DNA of 8,410 nucleotides from Coriobacteriia bacterium. GTDB lineage: Bacteria > Actinomycetota > Coriobacteriia > Anaerosomatales > SLCP01. A model generated the notes under the pieces. It was not told the DNA's origin. It was given only the letters and a program-made list of their open reading frames with translations, and searched no databases. Below, piece after piece: positions 1 to 5,904 of this stretch. A program made the position numbers and the translations under genes. The stretch covers positions 1 to 8,410 of the forward strand of contig SLCP01000122.1 of assembly GCA_007125735.1 (NCBI GenBank). Direction: 5' to 3'. Positions within the stretch are counted from its first letter, which is position 1. Each line of letters begins with the position of its first letter.

Positions 1-742
1 CGAACGAGATCCGGCCGTCCTCGGCCACGACGATCATGTCGGGGGAGTGGTCCACGAGCGTGCGGTGCCGTTCCTGGGAGTCGCGGAGCGCTCGGCTGAT
101 CTCGTCCTCGGCGAGCTTGAGGGCGGTCACGTCTCGCGCGATCTCCACGACCGAGTCCACGGTGCCGTCGGCGTCGAGCACCGGGTATTGCACGCACTCG
201 ATCCACACCGTGCCGCCGGTACGCGTGTCGATCTGGAAGGTCCGCTTGCTCACGGTGCCCGTGCGCACGACGTCGGTGATCCTGCAGCCGTCGCACGGCA
301 TGGGAGCGCCGAGGAGCGCTTCGTGGCAGGGACGGCCGGCGAGCTCATCGGCGGGCAGGCCGGCGAGCGCCGCAGCACGTCCGTTAGCGTACGTGACGTT
401 GAGGTCGGGATCCATGCAGATGACGGAGTCGGGGCTGTGCTCGTAGGAGAGCCGAGTGCGTGCCTGCTCGACATCGAGCGCGTAGTCGGCTTGCGCGCGC
501 CGGGCGTAGAGGGCCTGGGCGGTGACGGTTCCCGCGAGCACGGCGAGTATCGCGACGAGGCGAGACCAGACGGCGGCGGTGTCGGGGGCGAAGAGGGCTT
601 GGGCGAACGCGTGGCCGCTGAAGAGAACGCCGTCGACGAAGGCGTGTAGGAACCAGACCGCCACGGACAGGCAGACTCCTCCGAGCGCTATGAGCGCCAG
701 GCGCTCCGGCAGTTTGAGCGCGCGCTGTCCAACAAACCGCAT
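1..742 (-). CDS. Membrane-anchored PAS-domain sensor protein (N-terminal part, truncated by window edge)
   Basis: The reading frame opens at an ATG (740-742) and stays open for 247 codons to the left edge, so only the N-terminal part is seen. A purine-rich GGGGGA lies about 5 nt before the ATG. Residues about 15-35 and 59-80 are hydrophobic and predict two membrane helices with a short external loop of about 23 residues. A PAS domain covers about 95-210, beginning at EHSPDSVICMD and ending with the typical DVTALKLAEDE linker. A second PAS domain starts at about 226 (HRTLVDHSPDMIVV) and is cut off. C139, C150 and C153 form the Cys-x10-Cys-x2-Cys arrangement seen in some PAS_4-type domains, which might bind a metal or respond to redox; that role is inference. 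The output module lies outside the window. Histidine kinase is the commonest architecture, but a diguanylate cyclase cannot be excluded. The reductase gene ends 92 nt upstream on the same strand, so co-transcription is possible. Confidence 0.85.
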   Translation of the reverse strand, partial: MRFVGQRALKLPERLALIALGGVCLSVAVWFLHAFVDGVLFSGHAFAQALFAPDTAAVWSRLVAILAVLAGTVTAQALYARRAQADYALDVEQARTRLSYEHSPDSVICMDPDLNVTYANGRAAALAGLPADELAGRPCHEALLGAPMPCDGCRITDVVRTGTVSKRTFQIDTRTGGTVWIECVQYPVLDADGTVDSVVEIARDVTALKLAEDEISRALRDSQERHRTLVDHSPDMIVVAEDGRISF

Positions 743-834
743 GCGTCCCCCAGGCGACGTATGTGTTCTCCGTTGTATCGGACGCTCCGTGCGGCTTCTT
801 GAATCTACCTGCTCAGAGTCGGTATTCGTGCGAA

Positions 835-1431
835 TCAGGGTTGCCGAGCGAACCACTCGACGACCCCGCGCTCGAGTGCGCCGGCCCGCTTGAGGGGGCC
901 GAGATCGCGTACCGTCCAGCCGAACGAGGAGGCGATACTGGCGACGATGGCTTTGCTCGGCACGTGATCGCCGGCGATGCGCAGCGGGCGGGTCTCGTCG
1001 GGCGACGGCGACGTCATCTCCTCGGCTGATATCTGGTTGAACGCCTTGACGACGTACGCGCCAGGCAGGGTGCGCTGGAGTGCTTCTGCCGCCGAGTCCT
1101 CCTCGCCGAACGCTGAGACGGCGCCGGTTGCGGTGGGGACGATCGGGTTGGTGACGTCGACGACGATCTTGCCCGCGAAGGCGTCGGGGCCCATGGCCTC
1201 GGCGACGTCGACCACGTAGCGCCCGGGCACCGCCATGATGACGAGCTCGGCGGAGTCGGCCGTAGCGCGATAGTCGGCGGCACGCCCGCGGTCGCCCGCG
1301 CGCGCGAGCCATTCGGTGATAGCAGGCTTCTCGGGGTCGCGCGTGCCGAGCACCACGTCGTGGTCTGCCGCTGCGAATCCGCGAGCGAGTGCGAGGCCGA
1401 CGTTTCCGGCGCCGATGATACCGATGCGCAT
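835..1431 (-). CDS. NADPH-dependent F420 reductase-like NAD(P)-binding protein
   Basis: The 198-residue product starts MRIGIIGAGNVG, a classic Rossmann beta-alpha-beta with a GxGxxG loop at residues 7-12. It continues with VVLGTRDPEK, where T29/R30 sit where NADP-preferring members contact the 2'-phosphate. Later blocks VIMAVPGRYV, KIVVDVTNP and VVKAFNQIS match the F420H2:NADP oxidoreductase / ProC-N-like family (PF03807). Family enzymes transfer hydride between NADPH and coenzyme F420 in the cytoplasm, but many actinobacterial paralogues of about 200 residues have unproven substrates, so the F420 assignment is a family-level call. I chose the ATG at 1429-1431 because AAAGGA lies about 8 nt before it and the Rossmann fold begins immediately; an open frame extends much further upstream but reads as low-complexity Arg/Pro-rich sequence. 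The gene is divergent from the DUF427 gene across a 194-nt spacer (1432-1625) that must hold both promoters; I could not resolve convincing boxes there. Confidence 0.85.
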   Translation of the reverse strand: MRIGIIGAGNVGLALARGFAAADHDVVLGTRDPEKPAITEWLARAGDRGRAADYRATADSAELVIMAVPGRYVVDVAEAMGPDAFAGKIVVDVTNPIVPTATGAVSAFGEEDSAAEALQRTLPGAYVVKAFNQISAEEMTSPSPDETRPLRIAGDHVPSKAIVASIASSFGWTVRDLGPLKRAGALERGVVEWFARQP

Positions 1432-1625
1432 GGCGGGGTCCTTTCGTCGAGGCGTGCGGGCGGTGCGATGCAGGTTGCGCGCCGCGGGCGGTGCGGGCGT
1501 GCTCACAGTAGATACCCGCGTGGGCGGCGCGCGAGCGGTCTCGCCCCGGCGGCAGTGCGACCGCGGCGGCGGGATTGCGGGTACCACTAGGGGAGGACCC
1601 GCCCGAAAGGAAGGACGTACCGCGG

Positions 1626-2105
1626 ATGGCTGAACGCAGGGGTGTCGAATCGGTGTGGGACTACCCGCGCCCGCCCGCGATCGCGTGCGAGGACATCCAC
1701 GTGCGCGCGGTGGTCGCAGGACGCGTCGTCGCGGAGACGACCAGGCCGGTGGTGATCCGCGAGACGAGCCACCCGCCGACGTTCTACGTCCCGCCCGAGG
1801 ACGTCGACATGAGCCTGCTCGAGCCGAGCCCTCGCACCACGTTCTGCGAGTACAAGGGTCGAGCGCACTACTACACGCTCGTGGTCGACGGCGCGCGTGT
1901 CGAGGACGCTGCCTGGTACTACCCGGAACCCTCGCCCGGATACGAGGAGTTGGCGGGCCACGTCGCGTTCTACGCATGGGCGCTCGACGAGGCGACGGTC
2001 GACGGCGAGCAGGTGGATCGGCAAGAGGGCGGCTTCTACGGCGGATGGATCACGAGCTGGGTCGAGGGGCCGTTCAAGGGCGCGCCGGGTACCCTCGGCT
2101 GGTAG
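1626..2105 (+). CDS. DUF427 family protein
   Basis: The 159-residue soluble product has the hallmarks of the DUF427 family (PF04248). An N-terminal strand set contains AGRVVAETTRPVVIRET and the tyrosine/proline-rich FYVPPEDVDMSLL. Next is the signature block RTTFCEYKGRAHYYTL (residues about 73-88), where typical members read T-x-C-x-x-K-G-x-A-x-Y-Y. The C-terminal helix region HVAFYAWALDEATVDGE completes the fold. The family is a small single-domain fold widespread in Actinobacteria and Proteobacteria with no established reaction, so no function is claimed. The ATG at 1626 is preferred over an upstream TTG in the same frame because GGAAGGA lies about 10 nt before it and the conserved sequence starts here. 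It is divergent from the F420-reductase-like gene and is followed after 70 nt by the MFS gene on the same strand. Third codon positions are almost all G or C, like its neighbours. Confidence 0.85.
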   Translation: MAERRGVESVWDYPRPPAIACEDIHVRAVVAGRVVAETTRPVVIRETSHPPTFYVPPEDVDMSLLEPSPRTTFCEYKGRAHYYTLVVDGARVEDAAWYYPEPSPGYEELAGHVAFYAWALDEATVDGEQVDRQEGGFYGGWITSWVEGPFKGAPGTLGW

Positions 2106-2162
2106 GGGTGGCGGCTCGGCGCGGCGGCGGCGAATCGCGAGACGCGGAGCGCAGCGCGGGAG

Positions 2163-2168
2163 TATAGT
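2163..2168 (+). promoter_or_regulatory. Candidate -10 box of the MFS transporter gene (possible leaderless start)
   Basis: TATAGT matches the sigma-70 -10 consensus at 5 of 6 positions and ends exactly 7 nt before the ATG at 2176. Transcription would then start at or next to the start codon. No good -35 hexamer is visible 16-18 nt upstream. A GGGAG at 2158-2162 would be an unusually distant ribosome site for the ATG, but it could serve an in-frame GTG at 2167. Confidence 0.4.
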
Positions 2169-2175
2169 GTCCGCC

Positions 2176-3429
2176 ATGAGAAGACACCGTCTCGCCATCG
2201 TGTTCGCGGTGGTGCTCGTGGAGATGATGGCGTTCAGCGTCGTGCTGCCGCTGCTCCCGTACCTCGCCGGCGAACTCGGGGCTACACCGTTCTCCATCGG
2301 ACTGCTGCTGGCCGCTTACCCGCTCGCGCAGTTCTTTGGCGCGCCGCTGCTCGGGCGCGTGTCCGACCGCATCGGCCGCAAGCCGGTGCTGCTTATCTCG
2401 ATCGTGGGGACGGGAGCGAGCTTCGTGGTGCTCGCGCTCGCGCGCGTGATGCCGGTGCTCTTTGTGAGCCGCCTCGTCGACGGCATCACCGGCGGCAACA
2501 TCAGCGTCGTGCAGGCGTACATCGCCGACGTGACCGACGAGCGCGAGCGCGGCAAGGCGCTCGGGATGATCGGTGCGGCGTTTGGCATCGGGTTCGTGAT
2601 CGGGCCGGCGACCGGCGGGCTGCTTTCCACCATCTCGCTCACCGCGCCCGCGTGGGCGGGGGCCGTGCTCTCGGCGCTCAACTTCGTGCTCGTGGCGACG
2701 TTGCTTCCCGAGTCGCTTACCGCCGAGGACCGCGCGCACGCCTCAAGCAAAGCGTGGCGCATCTTCGACACCTCGGCGTTTAAGGCCGCGCTCGCGCACC
2801 GCAGGGTCCGGCCACTGCTTGCAATCAGGTCGGCCACGTCGGTGTCGAATGGGCTCTTCGAGAGCGTGTTCACGCTGTGGGCGATCGCCGCGCTCGGGGT
2901 GACCGCGCGGACGAACGGGCTGCTGCTCGGCTACGTAGGCGTGCTCACGGTGATCGTGCAGGTGGTCGTGATCGGGCGGCTCACGAAGCGCTTCAGCGAC
3001 GACCGGCTTATCGTAGGTGCGCTCGTGGTCAGCGGGTCCTCGCTGCTCGCATGGGGATTCGTGGACTCGATCTGGGTGCTCGTCGCGCTCATGCCGGCTA
3101 TCGCGCTTGGGCTCGGCGTGGGCAACACGGTGCTCACGAGCGCGCTCAGCAAGGCGGTCGACCGGCGTGAAGTGGGAGGGCTCCTCGGCATCCAGACGTC
3201 GATCATGAGTCTGGCTCGGGTGGGCGCGCCGGTCATCGGCGGACTGCTGCTGGAGCGCGCGGCCGTGTGGACGCCGGGAGCGCTCGCCGCCGCACTTACG
3301 CTCGTGGCGGCGCCGTACGCGTGGAGGGTGCTCTGCGTGCTGCCGGGGCGCAGGGCGTGCGCCGAGGAAGAGGCGGCCGACGACGCCACCGCTGGCGCGG
3401 AGGCACAGGCGGTGCGGGCCGAGGCGTGA
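2176..3429 (+). CDS. MFS transporter, drug:H+ antiporter (TetA/DHA1-like)
   Basis: The 417-residue polytopic protein has the length and helix pattern of a 12-helix major facilitator. The signature motif A is present in the loop between helices 2 and 3 (GRVSDRIGRKPVLL, about residues 60-73). R99 in SRLVDGITGGN fits motif B of helix 4. GFVIGPATGG (about 139-148) is motif C, which is characteristic of antiporters. D119/E122 in YIADVTDERERGKALG match the TetA-type loop. The second half repeats a weaker motif A at GRLTKRFSDDRLI. The protein most likely exports a small hydrophobic compound across the inner membrane using the proton gradient; the substrate cannot be read from sequence. The last 30 residues form an acidic Ala/Glu-rich tail predicted to be cytoplasmic. 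The start is taken as the ATG at 2176; an in-frame GTG at 2167 is the main alternative. It lies 70 nt after the DUF427 gene, with its own candidate -10 box. Confidence 0.93.
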   Translation: MRRHRLAIVFAVVLVEMMAFSVVLPLLPYLAGELGATPFSIGLLLAAYPLAQFFGAPLLGRVSDRIGRKPVLLISIVGTGASFVVLALARVMPVLFVSRLVDGITGGNISVVQAYIADVTDERERGKALGMIGAAFGIGFVIGPATGGLLSTISLTAPAWAGAVLSALNFVLVATLLPESLTAEDRAHASSKAWRIFDTSAFKAALAHRRVRPLLAIRSATSVSNGLFESVFTLWAIAALGVTARTNGLLLGYVGVLTVIVQVVVIGRLTKRFSDDRLIVGALVVSGSSLLAWGFVDSIWVLVALMPAIALGLGVGNTVLTSALSKAVDRREVGGLLGIQTSIMSLARVGAPVIGGLLLERAAVWTPGALAAALTLVAAPYAWRVLCVLPGRRACAEEEAADDATAGAEAQAVRAEA

Positions 3430-3456
3430 GGTTGGTAGGCGCGTGCGTGGCGTGCG

Positions 3457-3485
3457 TTGCCCGCACGTGCGGCCGTGGGTATACT
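3457..3485 (+). promoter_or_regulatory. Candidate sigma-70-type promoter of tRNA-Ser
   Basis: TTGCCC (3457-3462) and TATACT (3480-3485) are separated by 17 nt, matching the consensus at 4/6 and 5/6 positions. The predicted start near 3492 gives a leader of about 37 nt before the mature tRNA. The leader contains a small hairpin (AGCCGC 3501-3506 with GCGGCT 3512-3517) that could be removed during 5' maturation. This is the best promoter match in the window. Confidence 0.6.
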
Positions 3486-3528
3486 CGCCTTTGCGCTCGA
3501 AGCCGCCTCGTGCGGCTCGCGCCACCGC

Positions 3529-3621
3529 GGAGAGGTGGCAGAGTGGTTGAATGCGGCGGTCTCGAAAACCGTTAGGCGGGTTACCCCCGTCTCGAGGGTT
3601 CGAATCCCTCCCTCTCCGCCA
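3529..3621 (+). tRNA. tRNA-Ser (anticodon CGA), with encoded CCA
   Basis: The gene folds into a complete class II tRNA. The acceptor stem GGAGAGG pairs perfectly with CCTCTCC (3611-3617), followed by discriminator G and an encoded CCA (3619-3621). The anticodon stem GCGGT/ACCGT encloses the loop CTCGAAA (3561-3567), giving anticodon CGA, which reads UCG. A long variable arm, diagnostic of serine, pairs GGCGGG with CCCGTC. The T arm is GAGGG-TTCGAAT-CCCTC. It has its own candidate promoter upstream and a strong hairpin terminator downstream. The 3' half from the anticodon loop onward is repeated 3790 bases further on, which marks this gene as the likely integration target of the element downstream. 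Confidence 0.96.
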
Positions 3622-3626
3622 TATGC
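3561..3626 (+). repeat. Direct repeat, left copy (attL-like), 3' half of tRNA-Ser
   Basis: These 66 bases run from the first base of the anticodon loop to 5 bases past the encoded CCA. They match 7351-7416 at 62 of 66 positions without gaps. Mismatches are at 3563 (C/T), 3567 (A/G), 3573 (T/C) and 3612 (C/T). The block 3574-3611 is identical over 38 bases. Similarity stops abruptly on both sides. Tyrosine-recombinase elements commonly use the anticodon-loop-to-3'-end segment of a tRNA gene as attachment site, and the left edge of the repeat falls exactly at that loop. Confidence 0.85.
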
Positions 3627-3635
3627 GAACGCCAG

Positions 3636-3670
3636 GACGCCCGCTTTCCCGACGAGGGGAGGCGGGCGTC
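3636..3670 (+). terminator. Hairpin terminator of tRNA-Ser
   Basis: GACGCCCGC (3636-3644) pairs perfectly with GCGGGCGTC (3662-3670). Six further inner pairs (TTTCCC with GGGGAG, including two G-T wobbles) give a 15-bp stem with the loop GACGA. It starts 15 nt after the tRNA CCA. The following GTCATGTTCACT is only weakly T-rich, as often in GC-rich genomes. It lies on the element side of the left repeat, so the element may have supplied the tRNA's present terminator. Confidence 0.7.
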
Positions 3671-3711
3671 GTCATGTTCACTGAGTGCTGACTTCGGAGG
3701 CTTCTGGCAGT

Positions 3712-3884
3712 TCAGTCGTTGTCGACGACCTCTTTGAGCTTGCCGGCTGCGTCTCCAGCCGTCTTCTTCACCTTGGCGCCACCTTGATCTATCTTGCCTT
3801 CGCGCTGCTGGCTTTGTCGTTGGTGATGTCGCCGGCAGCTTGCTCGATCCGGCCCTTCATCCCTTCGCCCCTGTGGCCGCCCAT
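3712..3884 (-). pseudogene. CsbD-family stress protein, frameshifted
   Basis: The ATG at 3882-3884 is preceded by GAGGAG about 7 nt upstream and opens MGGHRGEGMKGRIEQAAGDI, a normal CsbD-family N-terminus (PF05532). After 31 codons, reading passes through AKAR into a stop at 3789-3791. The rest of the protein, EGKIDQGGAKVKKTAGDAAG then KLKEVVDND, sits in another frame and ends at 3712-3714. Both halves are recognisable CsbD repeats, so one lost base (or two gained) near 3795-3805 explains the break; the missing codon would fall between KASS and EGK. Intact, the product would be about 57-60 residues. CsbD proteins are small, hydrophilic, abundant in general stress responses and of unknown mechanism. 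It lies 66 nt downstream of the NTF2-like gene on the same strand and could be its operon partner. A sequencing or assembly error is the main alternative to a real mutation. Confidence 0.75.
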
Positions 3885-3950
3885 CGTCTCGCTCCTCACG
3901 CAGCAAATCGCCTGTATCCGGCATTCGGGTATGGTGCGCATTCCACGCGA

Positions 3951-4442
3951 TCAGAATGGAGCCTTGGCGGGATCGTAGAACCAGGTCTCCCTCTCGATCT
4001 TGCCGTCCGACACCTCCAGTGATGTGACGCCGACGACTTGCGCGACTCTGTCTAGGTCCGGGCGCATCCCGTCTGCGGTCCAGAACACCAGCGCCCAGCT
4101 GTCACCCACAAGCGTTCTCTCGATAGTGAGATCGAAGTCGGGCGTCGCCAAGAGCGCGTTCAGTGCATTCTCGATCTCACGGGTTCCTCGGTACGTCCTG
4201 TCGGTGGCCACATCGTGCAGCACTGCCTCGGGAGCATAGAGAGGCAGGAGGACCGGCACGTCCTTGGTCGTGTCGAGTCCCTCATACGCCTCGGCGTACG
4301 ACTCGGTTACAGCGGAAACGGCCCGCTCGCCGCGATTCGCGAACCACATCCCGGCGACGAACGCCACGCCCAGCGCCGCCACTGCGACTAGCACGGCGAA
4401 TAGCCATCGTTTGCTGCGAGGCTTGTGTGCTCGGTCGTCCAT
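3951..4442 (-). CDS. Membrane-anchored NTF2/SnoaL-like protein
   Basis: The 163-residue product has a basic N-terminus (MDDRAHKPRSKRW), one strong hydrophobic helix at about 13-35, and a soluble domain at about 40-160 on the outer side by the positive-inside rule. The soluble part reads like a nuclear-transport-factor-2/SnoaL fold: a helical start (AVTESYAEAYEG), a core containing PLYAPEAVLHDVATDRTYRG and REIENALNALL, strands ERTLVGDSWALVFWTADG, and the closing strand DGKIERETWFYDP. That fold is shared by enzymes (polyketide cyclases, ketosteroid isomerases) and by non-enzymatic binding proteins. No catalytic set is clear, so the substrate is unknown. The start is supported by GGAAGGGCGAG just upstream. 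The sequence immediately before the ATG (GCGAGACG) is the same as before the CsbD start downstream. The gene is divergent from the winged-helix-like gene across 183 nt. Confidence 0.75.
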   Translation of the reverse strand: MDDRAHKPRSKRWLFAVLVAVAALGVAFVAGMWFANRGERAVSAVTESYAEAYEGLDTTKDVPVLLPLYAPEAVLHDVATDRTYRGTREIENALNALLATPDFDLTIERTLVGDSWALVFWTADGMRPDLDRVAQVVGVTSLEVSDGKIERETWFYDPAKAPF

Positions 4443-4570
4443 CGTCTCGCCCTTCCGTGTGAGGAACCCTCATACAGAAATGTTCCCGCCCATTGCCGGT
4501 GAGGAACACAACCGTCTTGCTCCTCCTCGGACCTGGGGTTATCAAGACTCGTCAAGAGCCATAGTTAGCG

Positions 4571-4582
4571 GAAGCTAGCTTC
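4571..4582. promoter_or_regulatory. 12-bp perfect palindrome in divergent intergenic region (possible operator)
   Basis: GAAGCTAGCTTC is self-complementary and lies between the divergently transcribed NTF2-like and winged-helix-like genes. A possible -10 element (TATACA, 4586-4591) and a short GTTAGC repeat (4564-4569, 4595-4600) lie close by. A dimeric regulator, perhaps the neighbouring winged-helix-like protein, could bind here. No binding evidence exists. Confidence 0.3.
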
Positions 4583-4625
4583 GGGTATACATATGTTAGC
4601 AAACAACGCGAAAGGAATAGGTGCG

Positions 4626-5078
4626 ATGACCGAGATGGTCAACATCCCAGTCCCAGTCGATCGAGTTCGGGAGGTCTACGAGCTGCTGGCTCGTGATCCC
4701 GCTACATCGGTGAGCGCTTATGGCGTGAGCGACGATGGGTATCCCCCTGGCTGGAGCGAGGCGCTGATCGACCGCATGTTCGTCGAATCATCGAGGTCCG
4801 TCAGGAGCATCCTGACCGCGATCGCTCAGAAGTCACCGGCCTGGGTGACCACGGACGGGATCGCTGAGGCCTCCGGGCTGACGACCCGGCAGGTGGTCGC
4901 TTCGCTCGGGCCGTTCAAGAAACGCGTTCGCGGTCGATACGGGATGAACCACTGGCCGTTTGCATCGATGCAGTTCGTGGACGCGGGCATCCTGAAGTAC
5001 TCCATGTCGCCGATAACGGCGGATCGGGTCCTCGGGTTGAACCTGCGATTCGATCAGCACGAAGAAGGGGGACGGTAG
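4626..5078 (+). CDS. Small winged-helix-like protein of unknown function (possibly DUF6416-like)
   Basis: The 150-residue product opens MVNIPVPVDRVREVYELLAR (from residue 4), a pattern I associate with a small uncharacterised actinobacterial family (possibly DUF6416), though I recall this only loosely. Residues about 44-60 (WSEALIDRMFVESSRSV) are helical. Residues about 60-105 look like a winged helix-turn-helix: helix SILTAIAQ, then TDGIAEASGLTTRQVVASLG as helix-turn-helix, and a basic wing KKRVRGRYG followed by NHWPF. The C-terminus (VLGLNLRFDQH) looks like a beta strand. It may bind DNA, but proteins of this type can also act in protein contacts only. The ATG at 4626 is preferred to an in-frame ATG at 4593 because AAAGGAAT lies about 9 nt before it. 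The Lmo0937-like and YggT genes follow at 59 and 19 nt spacing on the same strand, suggesting one operon. Confidence 0.7.
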   Translation: MTEMVNIPVPVDRVREVYELLARDPATSVSAYGVSDDGYPPGWSEALIDRMFVESSRSVRSILTAIAQKSPAWVTTDGIAEASGLTTRQVVASLGPFKKRVRGRYGMNHWPFASMQFVDAGILKYSMSPITADRVLGLNLRFDQHEEGGR

Positions 5079-5102
5079 CGGGCGTGCCGCGTGCCAGTCT
5101 AG

Positions 5103-5118
5103 ACGGACAGCTGTTCGT
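5103..5118. promoter_or_regulatory. LexA/SOS-box-like inverted repeat
   Basis: ACGGACAGCTGTTCGT is a 16-bp inverted repeat with a single mismatched pair. Its layout GGAC-N4-GTTC differs by one base from the Gram-positive LexA (DinR) half-site pattern GAAC-N4-GTTC. It lies 20 nt before the Lmo0937-like start codon and 25 nt after the upstream gene, and overlaps an 8-bp palindrome GTCTAGAC (5097-5104). No clear promoter boxes are visible around it. Confidence 0.3.
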
Positions 5119-5137
5119 GCCTTAGGAGGCGGTAGTC

Positions 5138-5284
5138 ATGTTGTGGACCATATTCGTCGTCTTGGTTGTGCTTTGGCTCTTGGGGTTCAGCCTCAACTTA
5201 GGTGGAAGCCTCATTCACGCACTTATCGTCATCGCACTGATCGTGCTCATCTACAACCTATTCATGGGTCGCCGGACCGCTTAG
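5138..5284 (+). CDS. Lmo0937 family small membrane protein
   Basis: This is a 48-residue peptide. It has two hydrophobic segments, MLWTIFVVLVVLWLLGF and LIHALIVIALIVLIYNLF, joined by the short turn SLNLGGS and ending in a basic tail MGRRTA. The arrangement (leading LWTI, central G-GG-IH-L turn, final basic residues) is that of the Lmo0937/DUF5670-type membrane peptides found across bacteria, often beside stress genes. The function is unknown. A perfect AGGAGG sits 8 nt before the ATG, strong support that the short frame is translated. It lies 59 nt after the winged-helix-like gene and 19 nt before the YggT gene, probably in one transcript. A LexA-box-like palindrome lies 20 nt upstream. With both ends on the same side of the membrane it would form a helical hairpin. 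Confidence 0.85.
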   Translation: MLWTIFVVLVVLWLLGFSLNLGGSLIHALIVIALIVLIYNLFMGRRTA

Positions 5285-5303
5285 AGACAAGGAAGTGAAC
5301 GCC

Positions 5304-5699
5304 ATGCCCAACGTAGCCTCAGTCAGTCGCAGTCAGGTTCATACCGAGGTTCGTTCGCCCATAGAGGCAGTGATGGCTCGAGTCGTGTGGTTCGTGTTTG
5401 GCGCGATCGAGATACTGATCGCCATCCGCTTCACGCTCATACTGCTCGGGGCCAATGCCGAGGCGGGCTTCGTGCGGTTGATCTACGGCATCTCCGGCAT
5501 CTTCATGGCCCCGTTCGTCGCGGTCTTCGGCACGGACACTGTGTCCGGAGCGACCTTCGAGTGGAGTGCCCTGGTGGCGATCGCCGTCTATGCGCTGATC
5601 GCATGGGGCATCGTCGCTTTGATACACGCTGTGAGTCCGCGCTCGCATGCTCAGACGGTCGAACGAGTTGAGACAGATGAAGATGCCGTTGTTCAGTGA
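5304..5699 (+). CDS. YggT family membrane protein
   Basis: The 131-residue product has three or four hydrophobic segments: about 24-48 (ARVVWFVFGAIEILIAIRF), 55-77 (GFVRLIYGISGIFMAPFVAV) and 88-110 (WSALVAIAVYALIAWGIVAL). Polar N- and C-terminal tails flank them. The block FVRLIYGISGIFMAPF, with its following loop, matches the YggT family (PF02325), whose members act in envelope or osmotic homeostasis in some bacteria and in thylakoid membranes of plants and cyanobacteria; the molecular role is not settled. This copy has longer tails than the short housekeeping form and lies in an islet rather than next to cell-division genes, so it is probably an accessory paralogue. The ATG at 5304 is chosen because GGAAG lies about 8 nt before it; the GTG at 5295 would leave almost no space to that site. 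Confidence 0.85.
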   Translation: MPNVASVSRSQVHTEVRSPIEAVMARVVWFVFGAIEILIAIRFTLILLGANAEAGFVRLIYGISGIFMAPFVAVFGTDTVSGATFEWSALVAIAVYALIAWGIVALIHAVSPRSHAQTVERVETDEDAVVQ

Positions 5700-5904
5700 C
5701 GGCGGCGTCCGCTTCGCGCGGGGCCGTAGTCAACAGCCTCATCGAGGAGTAGGCAGCACCTGCCCTCCAGCACACTACGGGACCCGTCGCTTCCACAGGG
5801 CGGGTCCTGCAACGTACGGCGTACCGCCACTTCCGGACAGATCATGGAGTATGCGTGTATCGTGCGGATCGAGTCCGTCATCGATCCCTACCTGAGGCTC
5901 TGCT
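5700..5904. other. Intergenic region without a recognisable gene
   Basis: I find no supported coding region in these 205 bases. GGACCCG (5780-5786) pairs with CGGGTCC (5801-5807) around a 14-nt loop. It could end the YggT transcript, but it has no T-run. AbiE systems normally carry the antitoxin gene abiEi directly upstream of the toxin. A short frame ending in RHRSLPEALL with its TGA overlapping the remnant's GTG is in the right place, but it is too short to call as homology. Confidence 0.4.

Noticed and set aside
47..649. 200-codon plus-strand frame over the PAS sensor gene
   Set aside because: It is antisense to a clear PAS protein; the composition is that of a high-GC shadow frame.
821..837. 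Short ATTCG/CGAAT inverted repeat at the end of the reductase gene
   Set aside because: The two arms leave only two bases for a loop and there is no T-run, so it is not a credible terminator.
1587..2297. Long minus-strand frame across the DUF427 gene and MFS start
   Set aside because: It is Arg-rich low-complexity sequence opposite two recognisable genes; a GC-skew shadow.
2743..3681. 312-codon minus-strand open frame containing GRDSNPRDGGNPPNGF
   Set aside because: It runs antisense through the MFS gene and the tRNA-Ser. The SNPRDGGNPP stretch is simply the translation of the tRNA's reverse strand, a well-known spurious annotation.
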